Below, in pieces: positions 1-6,408 of a stretch of 7,213 nt of DNA. The position numbers were made by a program, and so were the translations under genes. Position 1 is the first letter of the stretch. Each line of letters opens with the position of its first letter. The notes under the pieces are model-generated. The model did not search any database, had not been told where the DNA came from, and saw nothing but the letters and a program-made list of their open reading frames with translations. The stretch is from Comamonas sp. Its GTDB lineage: Bacteria; Pseudomonadota; Gammaproteobacteria; Burkholderiales; Burkholderiaceae_C. The stretch spans positions 1 to 7,213 of the forward strand of contig JAFAIY010000169.1 in assembly GCA_019236485.1 (NCBI GenBank), written 5' to 3'.

Positions 1-285
1 CTGTATGTGGAGCTGGAGCTGCTGGAGAGCTGCGTGCTTGCCGCGCTGGAGGCGATCGACTCGGGCCGTGAGGCCGGGGTGGCCGAACATGCGAGCCTGG
101 CCAAGGCCAGGGCCTCGGATCTCTGCGAAAAGCTCTGCAACGAGGCCATACAGATGCATGGGGGCATAGGCGTGACGGACGAGCTGGACCTGGGCCTGTT
201 CTTCAAGCGGGCCCGGGTGCTGCAAAGACTGCTGGGGGATGGCGGTTTCCACCGTGCGCGCTTCGCGCAGCTGAAAGGTTTCTGA
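1..285 (+). CDS. acyl-CoA dehydrogenase, C-terminal fragment (5' end outside window)
   Basis: This is the last 94 codons of a gene that reads open through the left edge, so the true start lies outside the window; the GTG at base 7 is internal. The fragment matches the C-terminal helical domain of flavin-dependent acyl-CoA dehydrogenases, which oxidise acyl-CoA to 2,3-enoyl-CoA in the cytoplasm. The diagnostic stretch is IQMHGGIGVTDE followed by LGLFFKRARV, the FAD-contacting and dimer-contact region. Where medium-chain enzymes carry the catalytic glutamate (the Y-E-G position), this protein reads RLLGD, so the classical base is absent. That is typical of small subunits such as pimeloyl-CoA-dehydrogenase-like and of one chain of the heteromeric steroid dehydrogenases; a partner subunit or an alternative glutamate upstream would be needed. 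The stop codon is one base from the next ATG, so it is in an operon with the ligase. The family is sure; the substrate is unknown. Confidence 0.93.
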   Translation: MYVELELLESCVLAALEAIDSGREAGVAEHASLAKARASDLCEKLCNEAIQMHGGIGVTDELDLGLFFKRARVLQRLLGDGGFHRARFAQLKGF

Positions 286-286
286 G

Positions 287-2002
287 ATGACGACAAGCAC
301 CGAGATTTCCATAGGCGAAAAGCTCCGCGGCATACGCGCCCAGCTCACCGGGCCCGGCGCTCCGTTCGAGCTGGAGCAGGTCGGCCTCGGCGACGGCCGC
401 ATGGCCGTGGCCTATCGCCATGCGTTCCAGACCCTGCCCCAGCTGATCAACGCCGGCCGCAGCCATGGCGCGGCCGAGTTCATGGTCTATGGCGAGGATC
501 GCTGGACCTTCGACCGTTTCTTTGCCGCCGTCGATGCGCTGGCCAGCCGGCTGCAGAAGCAGCAGGGCCTCAAGCCCGGCCAGCGCGTGGCCATCGCCAT
601 GCGCAACCGCCCCGAATGGGCCGTGGCCTTTGCCGCCGTGGCGCTGCTCGGGGCCGTTCCCGTGCCCATCAACAGCTTCGGCCTGAGCAGCGAGCTGATG
701 TCCAATCTCGACGACACCACGCCGGCCTGGCTGATCTGCGATGCCGACCGTTACGAGCGCGTGAAGCAGGCGATCCAGGGCCGTGCGCTCAAGGTCGCGG
801 TGGTCGACGGCGAGGGCGGCGATCTGCCCTGGGCGCAGCTGATTGCGGGCGGCCATGACGGCTGGCTGGCGCCCGTGCTGCAGCCCGACGACACGGCGCT
901 GATTCTTTTCACCTCGGGGGCCACCAGCCGCGCCAAGGGCGTGGAGTCGACGCATCGAGCCGTGTGCCAGGCCGTGTTCAACATCGATTTCATAGGCGCT
1001 CTGGCGGCCATGAGCTCGCCCGAGGCGGTGGCCGCCATCATGGCGCGCAAGCTCCAGCCCACCACCCTGTCCATCGTGCCGCTGTTCCATGTCAGCGGCC
1101 TGCATGCGCAACTGCTGGCCTCGCTGCGCCATGGCCGGCGCCTGGTCTTCATGTACCGCTGGGATGCGCAGCAGGCGTTGGAGCTGATCCGCAAGGAGCA
1201 GGTGACCCAGTTCAACGGCGCGCCCAGCATGGTGCAGCAGCTCATAGGTCTGCCGAATTTCATGGACCCCGAGTACTCGGGCAATCTGTCTGGCGTGGGC
1301 TTTGGCGGCGGCGGCCTGCATCCACGCCTGATCGATGAGGTGCTGGGCAAGTGCGGCGGCCGCATGTCGGGCATAGGCTTTGGCCTGACCGAATCCAACG
1401 GCGTGTGCGCGGGCAGTTCGGGAAAGATGTTTGAAGCCTATCCGCGCGCCTCCGGAACCCTGTCGCCGGTGATCGAGGTGCGCATTGCCGACCTTGACGG
1501 AGCGGCTCTGCCCCATGGCGAGGCCGGCGAGGTCTGGCTGCGCGGCGTCACGCTGATGCAGGGCTACTGGGGCGATGCGGTCTCCACGGCCAAGGCCGTG
1601 CAGGACGGCTGGTTCCGCACCGGCGACATAGGCGTGGTGGACGACGAGGGCTTCATCACCATCGTGGACCGCATCAAGGACGTGATCAACCGCAGCGGTG
1701 AAAAGATTGCGGCCGCCGAAGTCGAAGCCTGTCTGCTGCAGCACGAGGGGCTGGAGGAAGCGGCGGTGTTTTCCATGCCGCATGAGGTGACCGGCGAGCA
1801 GGTCGTGGCCGTGGTCGTGGGCAAGCCCCAGGCCCAGCTTTCGGAAGCCTTGCTGCGCGACTACGTCGCCCAACGCCTGGCCGGCTACAAGGTGCCCAGC
1901 AGGATTGTGGTGCGCGCTCAGCCTCTGCCGCGCAACCCCGCGGGCAAGATGCTCAAGGCCTCCATACGCAAGGAATGCGAGCCGCTGCTGGGCCCGCTCT
2001 GA
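287..2002 (+). CDS. AMP-forming acyl-CoA synthetase (ANL superfamily, FadD-like)
   Basis: A 571-residue adenylate-forming ligase, a normal full length for the family. It would activate a carboxylic acid with ATP to an acyl-AMP and then transfer it to CoA in the cytoplasm. Visible core motifs, in order: phosphate-binding loop TSGATSRAKGV (from T209, conserved K217), GFGLTES (E369, equivalent of the YGxTE motif), RTGD (444-447, ribose-binding Asp447), DRIKD hinge (461-465) and NPAGK near the C-terminus with the adenylation lysine K554. The P-loop is divergent: the usual TTGxPKG reads ATSRAKG. There is no signal peptide. The ATG at 287 is chosen because AAAGG (274-278) lies 8 bases upstream, inside the end of the dehydrogenase gene, and the gap between the genes is one base. 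The neighbouring acyl-CoA dehydrogenase suggests the product enters beta-oxidation. A long-chain, terpenoid or steroid-derived acid is possible; sequence motifs do not decide. Five isoleucines before glycine all use the rare ATA codon. Confidence 0.95.
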   Translation: MTTSTEISIGEKLRGIRAQLTGPGAPFELEQVGLGDGRMAVAYRHAFQTLPQLINAGRSHGAAEFMVYGEDRWTFDRFFAAVDALASRLQKQQGLKPGQRVAIAMRNRPEWAVAFAAVALLGAVPVPINSFGLSSELMSNLDDTTPAWLICDADRYERVKQAIQGRALKVAVVDGEGGDLPWAQLIAGGHDGWLAPVLQPDDTALILFTSGATSRAKGVESTHRAVCQAVFNIDFIGALAAMSSPEAVAAIMARKLQPTTLSIVPLFHVSGLHAQLLASLRHGRRLVFMYRWDAQQALELIRKEQVTQFNGAPSMVQQLIGLPNFMDPEYSGNLSGVGFGGGGLHPRLIDEVLGKCGGRMSGIGFGLTESNGVCAGSSGKMFEAYPRASGTLSPVIEVRIADLDGAALPHGEAGEVWLRGVTLMQGYWGDAVSTAKAVQDGWFRTGDIGVVDDEGFITIVDRIKDVINRSGEKIAAAEVEACLLQHEGLEEAAVFSMPHEVTGEQVVAVVVGKPQAQLSEALLRDYVAQRLAGYKVPSRIVVRAQPLPRNPAGKMLKASIRKECEPLLGPL

Positions 2003-2025
2003 TCCACGTTATTTGCGGGTGACGG

Positions 2026-2039
2026 GCCGAGAAATCGGC
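2026..2039 (+). other. small hairpin with GAAA tetraloop, downstream of the ligase
   Basis: GCCGA (2026-2030) and TCGGC (2035-2039) form a perfect 5-bp stem closing a GAAA loop, a stable GNRA type. It lies between the ligase stop codon and the main terminator and may stabilise the 3' end of the message. The stem is short enough to be chance. Confidence 0.3.
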
Positions 2040-2060
2040 ATCCCTGTTTACCCTGGAGAA

Positions 2061-2093
2061 CCCGCCGCTGCGCTCGCAGCGGCGGGTTTTTTT
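2061..2093 (+). terminator. strong Rho-independent terminator of the dehydrogenase-ligase operon
   Basis: CCCGCCGCTG (2061-2070) pairs perfectly with CAGCGGCGGG (2077-2086) around a 6-base loop, and seven T residues follow (2087-2093). It begins 58 bases after the ligase stop codon. This separates the CoA operon from the envelope genes downstream, which therefore need their own promoter. Confidence 0.93.
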
Positions 2094-2277
2094 CATTGGG
2101 CCGACCCTCGGTGATGGGCGGCTAGGGTCTGTCAGTAGTCCCATCAGACGATGGGAAAAAAGCCTCCCAGCCCCAGTATGCGAATGCCAGCAAATGGCGC
2201 AACAAGAAGGGCTAGGCGCAGGTTTCGACCCGTTTGTAGCACTTTCAAAAATAAGTTTCAGAACTTAGGAGACAGAG
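2094..2277 (+). promoter_or_regulatory. probable promoter and operator region of the DUF1329-DUF1302 unit
   Basis: This gene-free stretch lies between a strong terminator and the DUF1329 start, so a promoter is expected here. Two dyads stand out: an imperfect one, GGGTCTGTC/AGTAGTCCC (2125-2142), and a perfect 6-bp inverted repeat, CCCATC-agac-GATGGG (2140-2155), followed by six A residues. They share bases 2140-2142. GTCTG (2127-2131) and CAGAC (2145-2149) could also pair. These are plausible operators. The last 50 bases before the gene are AT-richer than their surroundings, but I find no convincing -35/-10 pair and no clear sigma-54 GG/GC element. The presence of a promoter is inferred from context; its exact position is not visible. 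Confidence 0.5.
2267..2271 (+). promoter_or_regulatory. ribosome binding site of the DUF1329 gene
   Basis: AGGAG lies 6 bases upstream of the ATG at 2278, a near-consensus Shine-Dalgarno at good spacing. It fixes the start codon and suggests strong translation. Confidence 0.85.
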
Positions 2278-3657
2278 ATGAAGTTTGTGACGAACAAGAC
2301 TCCACTTGCCGTAGCGGTGGGCTTGATGATTGCCGCGTCGGCCTGGGCAAAAGTGCCGGCAAATGAAGCAGATCACCTGGGCAAGGACCTGACCTGTGTC
2401 GGCGCCGTCAAGGCCGCCAACAAGGAAGGCACGATTCCCGAGTTCACGGGCAAGTGGGTGGGCGCGCCGGCCGGCGTGGCCCATGTGCAGGCCAGCGGCA
2501 AGCACCCCGTCGACATCTATGCCGACGAGAAGCCGCTGTTCAGCATCACGGCCGAAAACATGGACAAGTACGCGGACAAGCTGAGCGACGGCCAGAAGGC
2601 CATGCTCAAGAAGTACGCCAAGACTTTCCAGATTCCCGTATATCAAGGCCATCGCGACTTCCGCTATACCGACGAGGTCTGCGCGGTGCTGAAGAAGAAT
2701 GCGCTGGAGTCCGAGGTCACTGAAAACGGCCTGGGCGTCAAAGGCCATTTCGGCGCCATCAACTTCCCGATCCCCAAGAACGGCACGGAAGTGATCTGGA
2801 ACAATCTGCTGCCCACGCGCGCCTACACGGAGTCCATCGTGCGCGACACGGCCAGCGTGCTCTCCGACGGCTCCATCACCTACGGCCGCCAGGACAATCG
2901 CAATCTGGACATGGTCAACAAGCCCGAGAACCTCGGCAAGCCCGTGGAAGGTCCCATGGCCTACACCATGACCAAGGGCCTGCTGCCGGACCGCGAAAAA
3001 GGCGGCGTGACCAATTCGGTGGAGCCCACCAACTTCGGCAAGGACAAGCGTCTGGCCTGGGCCTACGACCCCGGCACACGCCGCGTGCGCCAGGTGCCCG
3101 AGTACGGTTTCGACCAGCCCATGGTGGGGACCGGCGGCAAGATGACCATCGACTCCGACCGCCTGTTCAACGGTTCGCCCGAGCGCTACAACTGGAAGCT
3201 GATTGGCAAGAAGGAGATGTACATCCCTGCCAACAACTACAAGATCCACCAGGCCACGGTCAAGTACGCAGACCTGCTCAAGCCGCATCACGCCAATCCC
3301 GACTTCATGCGCTATGAGCTGCGCCGCGTCTGGGTGGTGGAGGGCACGCTCAAGGAAGGCTATCGCCACCTCTACGGCAAGCGCGTGCTGTTCGTCGACG
3401 AGGATACGGGCCAGGCCGTGGCCAGCGATATGTACGACGCACGCAGCCAGCTGTGGCAGCACGCCTTCATCAACACCTATTACTCGTTCGATATCAAGGC
3501 CTGGCATGCGGGGACCTCGTTCTATCACGACCTGAATTCGGGCTCCTACATGGCCTACAACCTGTTCCAGGAGCGCCCTCTCGGACCGGTTCTGAACAAG
3601 GGCGATCTGACGCCCGCCATGTTCACTCCCGAGGCTGCGCGCAACGCCGGCAACTAA
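2278..3657 (+). CDS. DUF1329 family exported (periplasmic) protein
   Basis: A 459-residue protein of the DUF1329 family (PF07044), often labelled outer membrane lipoprotein-sorting protein in automatic annotation. It starts with a clear Sec signal: positive residues at 2 and 7, a hydrophobic core at about 10-20 and an AWA cleavage site after residue 24. There is no lipobox cysteine, so a soluble or peripheral periplasmic protein is expected. The mature N-terminus (KVPANEADHLGKDLT, then GTIPEF) is the family's conserved opening, and the length is typical. Two cysteines, C40 and C135, are the only ones and could pair. Biochemical function is unknown; the gene is commonly paired with a DUF1302 outer-membrane barrel, as here (23-base gap), in degraders of hydrophobic compounds including steroids. 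A role as periplasmic partner or carrier for the barrel's substrate is inference. It contains no ATA codons, unlike the upstream operon. Confidence 0.92.
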   Translation: MKFVTNKTPLAVAVGLMIAASAWAKVPANEADHLGKDLTCVGAVKAANKEGTIPEFTGKWVGAPAGVAHVQASGKHPVDIYADEKPLFSITAENMDKYADKLSDGQKAMLKKYAKTFQIPVYQGHRDFRYTDEVCAVLKKNALESEVTENGLGVKGHFGAINFPIPKNGTEVIWNNLLPTRAYTESIVRDTASVLSDGSITYGRQDNRNLDMVNKPENLGKPVEGPMAYTMTKGLLPDREKGGVTNSVEPTNFGKDKRLAWAYDPGTRRVRQVPEYGFDQPMVGTGGKMTIDSDRLFNGSPERYNWKLIGKKEMYIPANNYKIHQATVKYADLLKPHHANPDFMRYELRRVWVVEGTLKEGYRHLYGKRVLFVDEDTGQAVASDMYDARSQLWQHAFINTYYSFDIKAWHAGTSFYHDLNSGSYMAYNLFQERPLGPVLNKGDLTPAMFTPEAARNAGN

Positions 3658-3680
3658 GCTTTATCAACGAGCGACTGACT

Positions 3681-5183
3681 ATGAAAAACAATATGAAGAA
3701 ACTCACGCCCATCGCCGCGGCGACGCTGCTGGCCCTGGGCATGGGTGCGGTTCACGCGGGGGAGACCATCGAGTTCGGCGACGGCCTGAAGTTCGACTGG
3801 CGCTTGAATACGAGCTACGGCCTGGGCGTGCGTCTGGCCAATCCTTCGCCTGTCATCGCCACCGACGGTGACAACAACTTCAAGAAGGGTTCGCTGACTG
3901 CGAACCGTCTTGGCGCGGTGTGGGAAAGCCGCTTGTCCAAGGGGGATAGTGGTTTCGTGCTGAACGCCAGCACCTTCTATGACGATGTCTACCACCAGAC
4001 CAATGACAACAAGGGGCCGATCAGCACCTCGGGCCCGGTGAACCAGTTCACCTCGGCGGCCAAGCGCTACGGCGGAGGCTATTCGCGTCTGCTCGATACC
4101 TATGCCTACACCAGCTTCAACCTCGGCGAAAGCCGGGCCACGGTGCGCGTGGGCAAGCAGGTCGTGAACTGGGGCGAGTCCATGTACTTTGCCAATATCG
4201 CTGGTGCCCAGGGCCCCAGCGATGCGGCCAAGGCGGCCTCGCCCGGCGCGGAAATCAAGGAAATTCTGCTGCCTGAAGATCAGATATCGGCCTCGATCGA
4301 AGTGACTCCCAGGCTGTCGCTGCTGGCCCACTACCAGTTCGGCTTCCATGAGACCCTGCTGCCGGCCGTGGGCATGTACACCAGCACCACCAATCTGCTG
4401 GGTCCGGGTGCCACCTGCGGCTACAAGGTCGGTGCCAACTGCTTTCTGCCGCGCGGCAACGACATCCGTCCGAACAACTCCGGCCAGTGGGGCATTGGTT
4501 CGCGCTACCGTGTGACGGACGAGACCGAGGTGGGCCTCTACTACCTGGACTACAAGGATCGTTCGCCCAGCGTGGTGATGAATGGCGGCGGCTATCAGGT
4601 CAAGTACTTCGACGGCATCAAGATGCTGGGCTCCACGGTGAGCACGACCTTCGGCAAGTTCTCGGCCTTCGGCGAAGTCAGCTACCGCAAGGGCACGCCG
4701 GCGCTGATGGGCGCGACCGCCACGCCCGTGCGTTCGGACGTGATCCAGGGCAACGTGGGCGGCATCTTCAACATCGGCCGCACGGGCTTTGCCGACGATG
4801 TCTCGCTGGCCGCCGAAGTCTCGGGCTCGCGCGTCATGAGCGTAGACGAAGGCAGCATAGACAACCTGAGCTTCAAGACCCGCAACTCCCTGGTCGCCGG
4901 CGGAACCCTGACCCTGGGCTATCCCGGCATCTTCGAGGGCTGGGACCTGAGCGTGCCCATCAGCTACCAGTCCCAGATCAGCGGCCGCGCCATGGTCGGC
5001 ACCTTCGGCGGTGGCCAGGGTGACAGCCGTCTGAGCATTGGTGCGACGTTTGTGCGCAAGAGCAATTTCTCGGTCAACGTCACCTACACCAACTACATGG
5101 GCAATCCGTCCGCGGATCCGCTGCGCAACCGCGTCCTCGCCGACCGCGATCAGCTGTCCATGACCATGAAGTATTCGTTCTAA
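3681..5183 (+). CDS. DUF1302 family outer-membrane beta-barrel protein
   Basis: A 500-residue protein resembling the DUF1302 family (PF06980), predicted to be an outer-membrane barrel. It has a Sec signal (MKNNMKK, then a hydrophobic stretch) with cleavage after AVHA at residue 26. The mature part opens with GDGLKFDWRLNTSYG, has alternating aromatic and polar strands and Gly/Asn-rich loops, and ends in MKYSF; the terminal Phe is the signature recognised by the BAM machinery. C246 and C254 lie eight residues apart in a Gly-rich loop and probably form a disulfide. The ATG at 3681 is preferred: it gives the signal peptide at the N-terminus, whereas the open frame upstream runs into the DUF1329 gene. 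The Shine-Dalgarno is weak (GAG, 3669-3671), so coupling to DUF1329 translation is likely. A second ATG at 3693 is a less likely start. The probable role is a channel or binding protein for a hydrophobic substrate; the direction of transport is unknown. Confidence 0.92.
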   Translation: MKNNMKKLTPIAAATLLALGMGAVHAGETIEFGDGLKFDWRLNTSYGLGVRLANPSPVIATDGDNNFKKGSLTANRLGAVWESRLSKGDSGFVLNASTFYDDVYHQTNDNKGPISTSGPVNQFTSAAKRYGGGYSRLLDTYAYTSFNLGESRATVRVGKQVVNWGESMYFANIAGAQGPSDAAKAASPGAEIKEILLPEDQISASIEVTPRLSLLAHYQFGFHETLLPAVGMYTSTTNLLGPGATCGYKVGANCFLPRGNDIRPNNSGQWGIGSRYRVTDETEVGLYYLDYKDRSPSVVMNGGGYQVKYFDGIKMLGSTVSTTFGKFSAFGEVSYRKGTPALMGATATPVRSDVIQGNVGGIFNIGRTGFADDVSLAAEVSGSRVMSVDEGSIDNLSFKTRNSLVAGGTLTLGYPGIFEGWDLSVPISYQSQISGRAMVGTFGGGQGDSRLSIGATFVRKSNFSVNVTYTNYMGNPSADPLRNRVLADRDQLSMTMKYSF

Positions 5184-5197
5184 ACCCCAAGAACGAA
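5174..5197 (+). other. inverted repeat enclosing the DUF1302 stop codon
   Basis: TTCGTTC (5174-5180), the end of the coding sequence, is the exact complement of GAACGAA (5191-5197). This makes a 7-bp stem with a 10-base loop that contains the TAA stop. It sits 10 bases before the terminator stem and could act as an mRNA 3'-end stabiliser or a pause site. Confidence 0.45.
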
Positions 5198-5207
5198 ACC
5201 TTGCTCG

Positions 5208-5231
5208 AAAGCCCGGGTTCGCCGGGCTTTT
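5208..5231 (+). terminator. intrinsic terminator after DUF1302, probably leaky
   Basis: AAAGCCCGG (5208-5216) pairs perfectly with CCGGGCTTT (5222-5230) around a 5-base loop. Only four T residues follow the GC core before the run is broken by G (TTTTGTGT), so termination is probably partial. Read-through would let the hydrolase gene 24 bases downstream be expressed at a lower level than the barrel. Confidence 0.75.
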
Positions 5232-5243
5232 GTGTCTGAGCCT

Positions 5244-5248
5244 GGGAG
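5244..5248 (+). promoter_or_regulatory. ribosome binding site of the exported hydrolase gene
   Basis: GGGAG lies 7 bases before the ATG at 5256. It decides the start: the open frame extends to a GTG at 5232, but that codon abuts the terminator stem, has no Shine-Dalgarno and would put eight extra residues before the signal peptide. Confidence 0.8.
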
Positions 5249-5255
5249 TAAGCAA

Positions 5256-6359
5256 ATGCAAATCCTGAATGAAAAAAACTGGCGCCTGGCCGGCATGGGT
5301 GCGATGTGTCTGTGGACTAGCGTGGCCTCGGCCCAGTTCATCTTCGATGCCTTGCCGCCCTTGCCCAAGGTGGTGCCGATGATGCCGTCCACGGTGCTGC
5401 AGAGCGATACCCAGGGCGAGATCCGCTACAAATCCAGCAGTCCCTACGACCTCGATGTGCTGCTGAACCAGCCGGCCAAGGCCGAGGCCACCATGGGCAT
5501 GGGCAGGCTGATACTGCCGCGCGGGGCGAGCGACAGAGCACCGGTGCCCGCGATGGTGATACTGCCCGGCGGCGCCGGGGTGATTCCGGGCCGCGAGAAC
5601 GAAACCGCGCAGACACTGGCCGACAACGGTATCGCGGCTCTGGTGGTCGACAACTTCAAGCCGCGCGGCATCAGCGAGGAGATGCCTTATGCGCTCAAGA
5701 TCATGGGGACCTCGGAGTTCGACGCCGTGGCCGATGCCTATGCGGCGCTCAAGGTTCTGAACAAGCACCCGGCCATCGATGCCAAACGCATCGGGCTCAT
5801 GGGTTTTTCCAAGGGCGGCATTGCGGCACGCATGAGCATGGACGAGCGCATACGCGACAAGCTCGCGCCCCAGCTGCCGGCGTTTGCCCTGCATGTGGAT
5901 TTCTACGGTCCCTGCTATGCGGCCATACCGACGCGCAAGACCACGGGAGCGCCGCTGCTGAGCTTTCGCGCGGGCGCAGATGCCTCCAACGATCTGGTGG
6001 CCTGTGCCAAGCAGGAAGCGGCGCTGCGCCAGGCGGGCTCCGACGTGAGCACGGTGGTCTATGCGCGGGCCGGCCACGACTGGGAAAGCAGCACGCCGCG
6101 CGAGCTGACCGAGCGCCCGTATCTGGCCGGCTGCACCATAGAGTTCAACGACAAGGACCTGCCCACGCTCAACGGCCGCGCGCTGATTCCGGCCGGAGCC
6201 CAGCCGGACCGCCAGACCCGCTACCAGATCCGCGTGCAAAGCGGCGAGACCCTGGGCGACTGCGTGAAGGTCGGCTATATCAGCGGACGCGACGAAACGG
6301 CCAGAAGCCTGGCCGGCAAACAGCTGCTGCAGTTTCTCAAAGCCCGTTTTGAACTCTAG
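5256..6359 (+). CDS. exported dienelactone hydrolase family protein (alpha/beta hydrolase)
   Basis: A 367-residue alpha/beta hydrolase with a probable Sec signal ending ASA after residue 26, so it should act in the periplasm or outside the cell. Mature-domain landmarks: VILPGGAG (101-108) at the expected oxyanion-hole strand, the nucleophile elbow GFSKGG with Ser185, a candidate acid Asp242 in GADASND, and His274 in AGHDW. That is a complete Ser-Asp-His triad in family order; classical dienelactone hydrolases use Cys at the nucleophile position, and many relatives use Ser. The mature protein has four cysteines (C220, C250, C293, C336), an even number compatible with disulfides in an oxidising compartment. 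It is longer than cytoplasmic dienelactone hydrolases (about 230-250 residues), owing to the N-terminal export and linker region and a C-terminal extension of about 90 residues after the histidine. Its place behind DUF1329-DUF1302 suggests hydrolysis of an ester, lactone or similar bond in the substrate before or after outer-membrane passage. The actual substrate is unknown. Confidence 0.88.
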   Translation: MQILNEKNWRLAGMGAMCLWTSVASAQFIFDALPPLPKVVPMMPSTVLQSDTQGEIRYKSSSPYDLDVLLNQPAKAEATMGMGRLILPRGASDRAPVPAMVILPGGAGVIPGRENETAQTLADNGIAALVVDNFKPRGISEEMPYALKIMGTSEFDAVADAYAALKVLNKHPAIDAKRIGLMGFSKGGIAARMSMDERIRDKLAPQLPAFALHVDFYGPCYAAIPTRKTTGAPLLSFRAGADASNDLVACAKQEAALRQAGSDVSTVVYARAGHDWESSTPRELTERPYLAGCTIEFNDKDLPTLNGRALIPAGAQPDRQTRYQIRVQSGETLGDCVKVGYISGRDETARSLAGKQLLQFLKARFEL

Positions 6360-6381
6360 ATCGGTGCTGCAGACCAGATCC

Positions 6382-6408
6382 AAAGCCGGCAGTCATGCCG
6401 GCTTTTTT
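6382..6408 (+). terminator. strong Rho-independent terminator after the hydrolase gene
   Basis: AAAGCCGGC (6382-6390) pairs with GCCGGCTTT (6397-6405) around a 6-base loop, with six T residues (6403-6408) ending the structure. It lies 22 bases past the stop codon and closes the + strand envelope unit. Confidence 0.92.

Noticed and set aside
203..1873. A 556-codon minus-strand open frame antisense to the CoA ligase
   Set aside because: It shows only the His/Arg/Ala-rich composition of an antisense shadow, while the + strand carries every ANL ligase motif.
2278..2352. Lipoprotein signal on the DUF1329 protein
   Set aside because: There is no cysteine at or near the cleavage site; AWA followed by Lys fits signal peptidase I.
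2245..3528. A 427-codon minus-strand open frame antisense to DUF1329
   Set aside because: No recognisable domain, and it runs through the Shine-Dalgarno and start of a gene with a clear signal peptide.
5232..5256. GTG at 5232 as the hydrolase start
   Set aside because: It abuts the terminator stem and has no Shine-Dalgarno, while ATG 5256 has GGGAG at ideal spacing and begins a compact signal peptide.
3654..6383. A 909-codon open frame on the minus strand across the DUF1302 and hydrolase genes
   Set aside because: It is antisense to two well-supported genes and spans the intergenic gap and terminator between them. Its protein is rich in His, Arg, Ala and Gly with no recognisable motif, as expected from the complement of GC-rich coding DNA.
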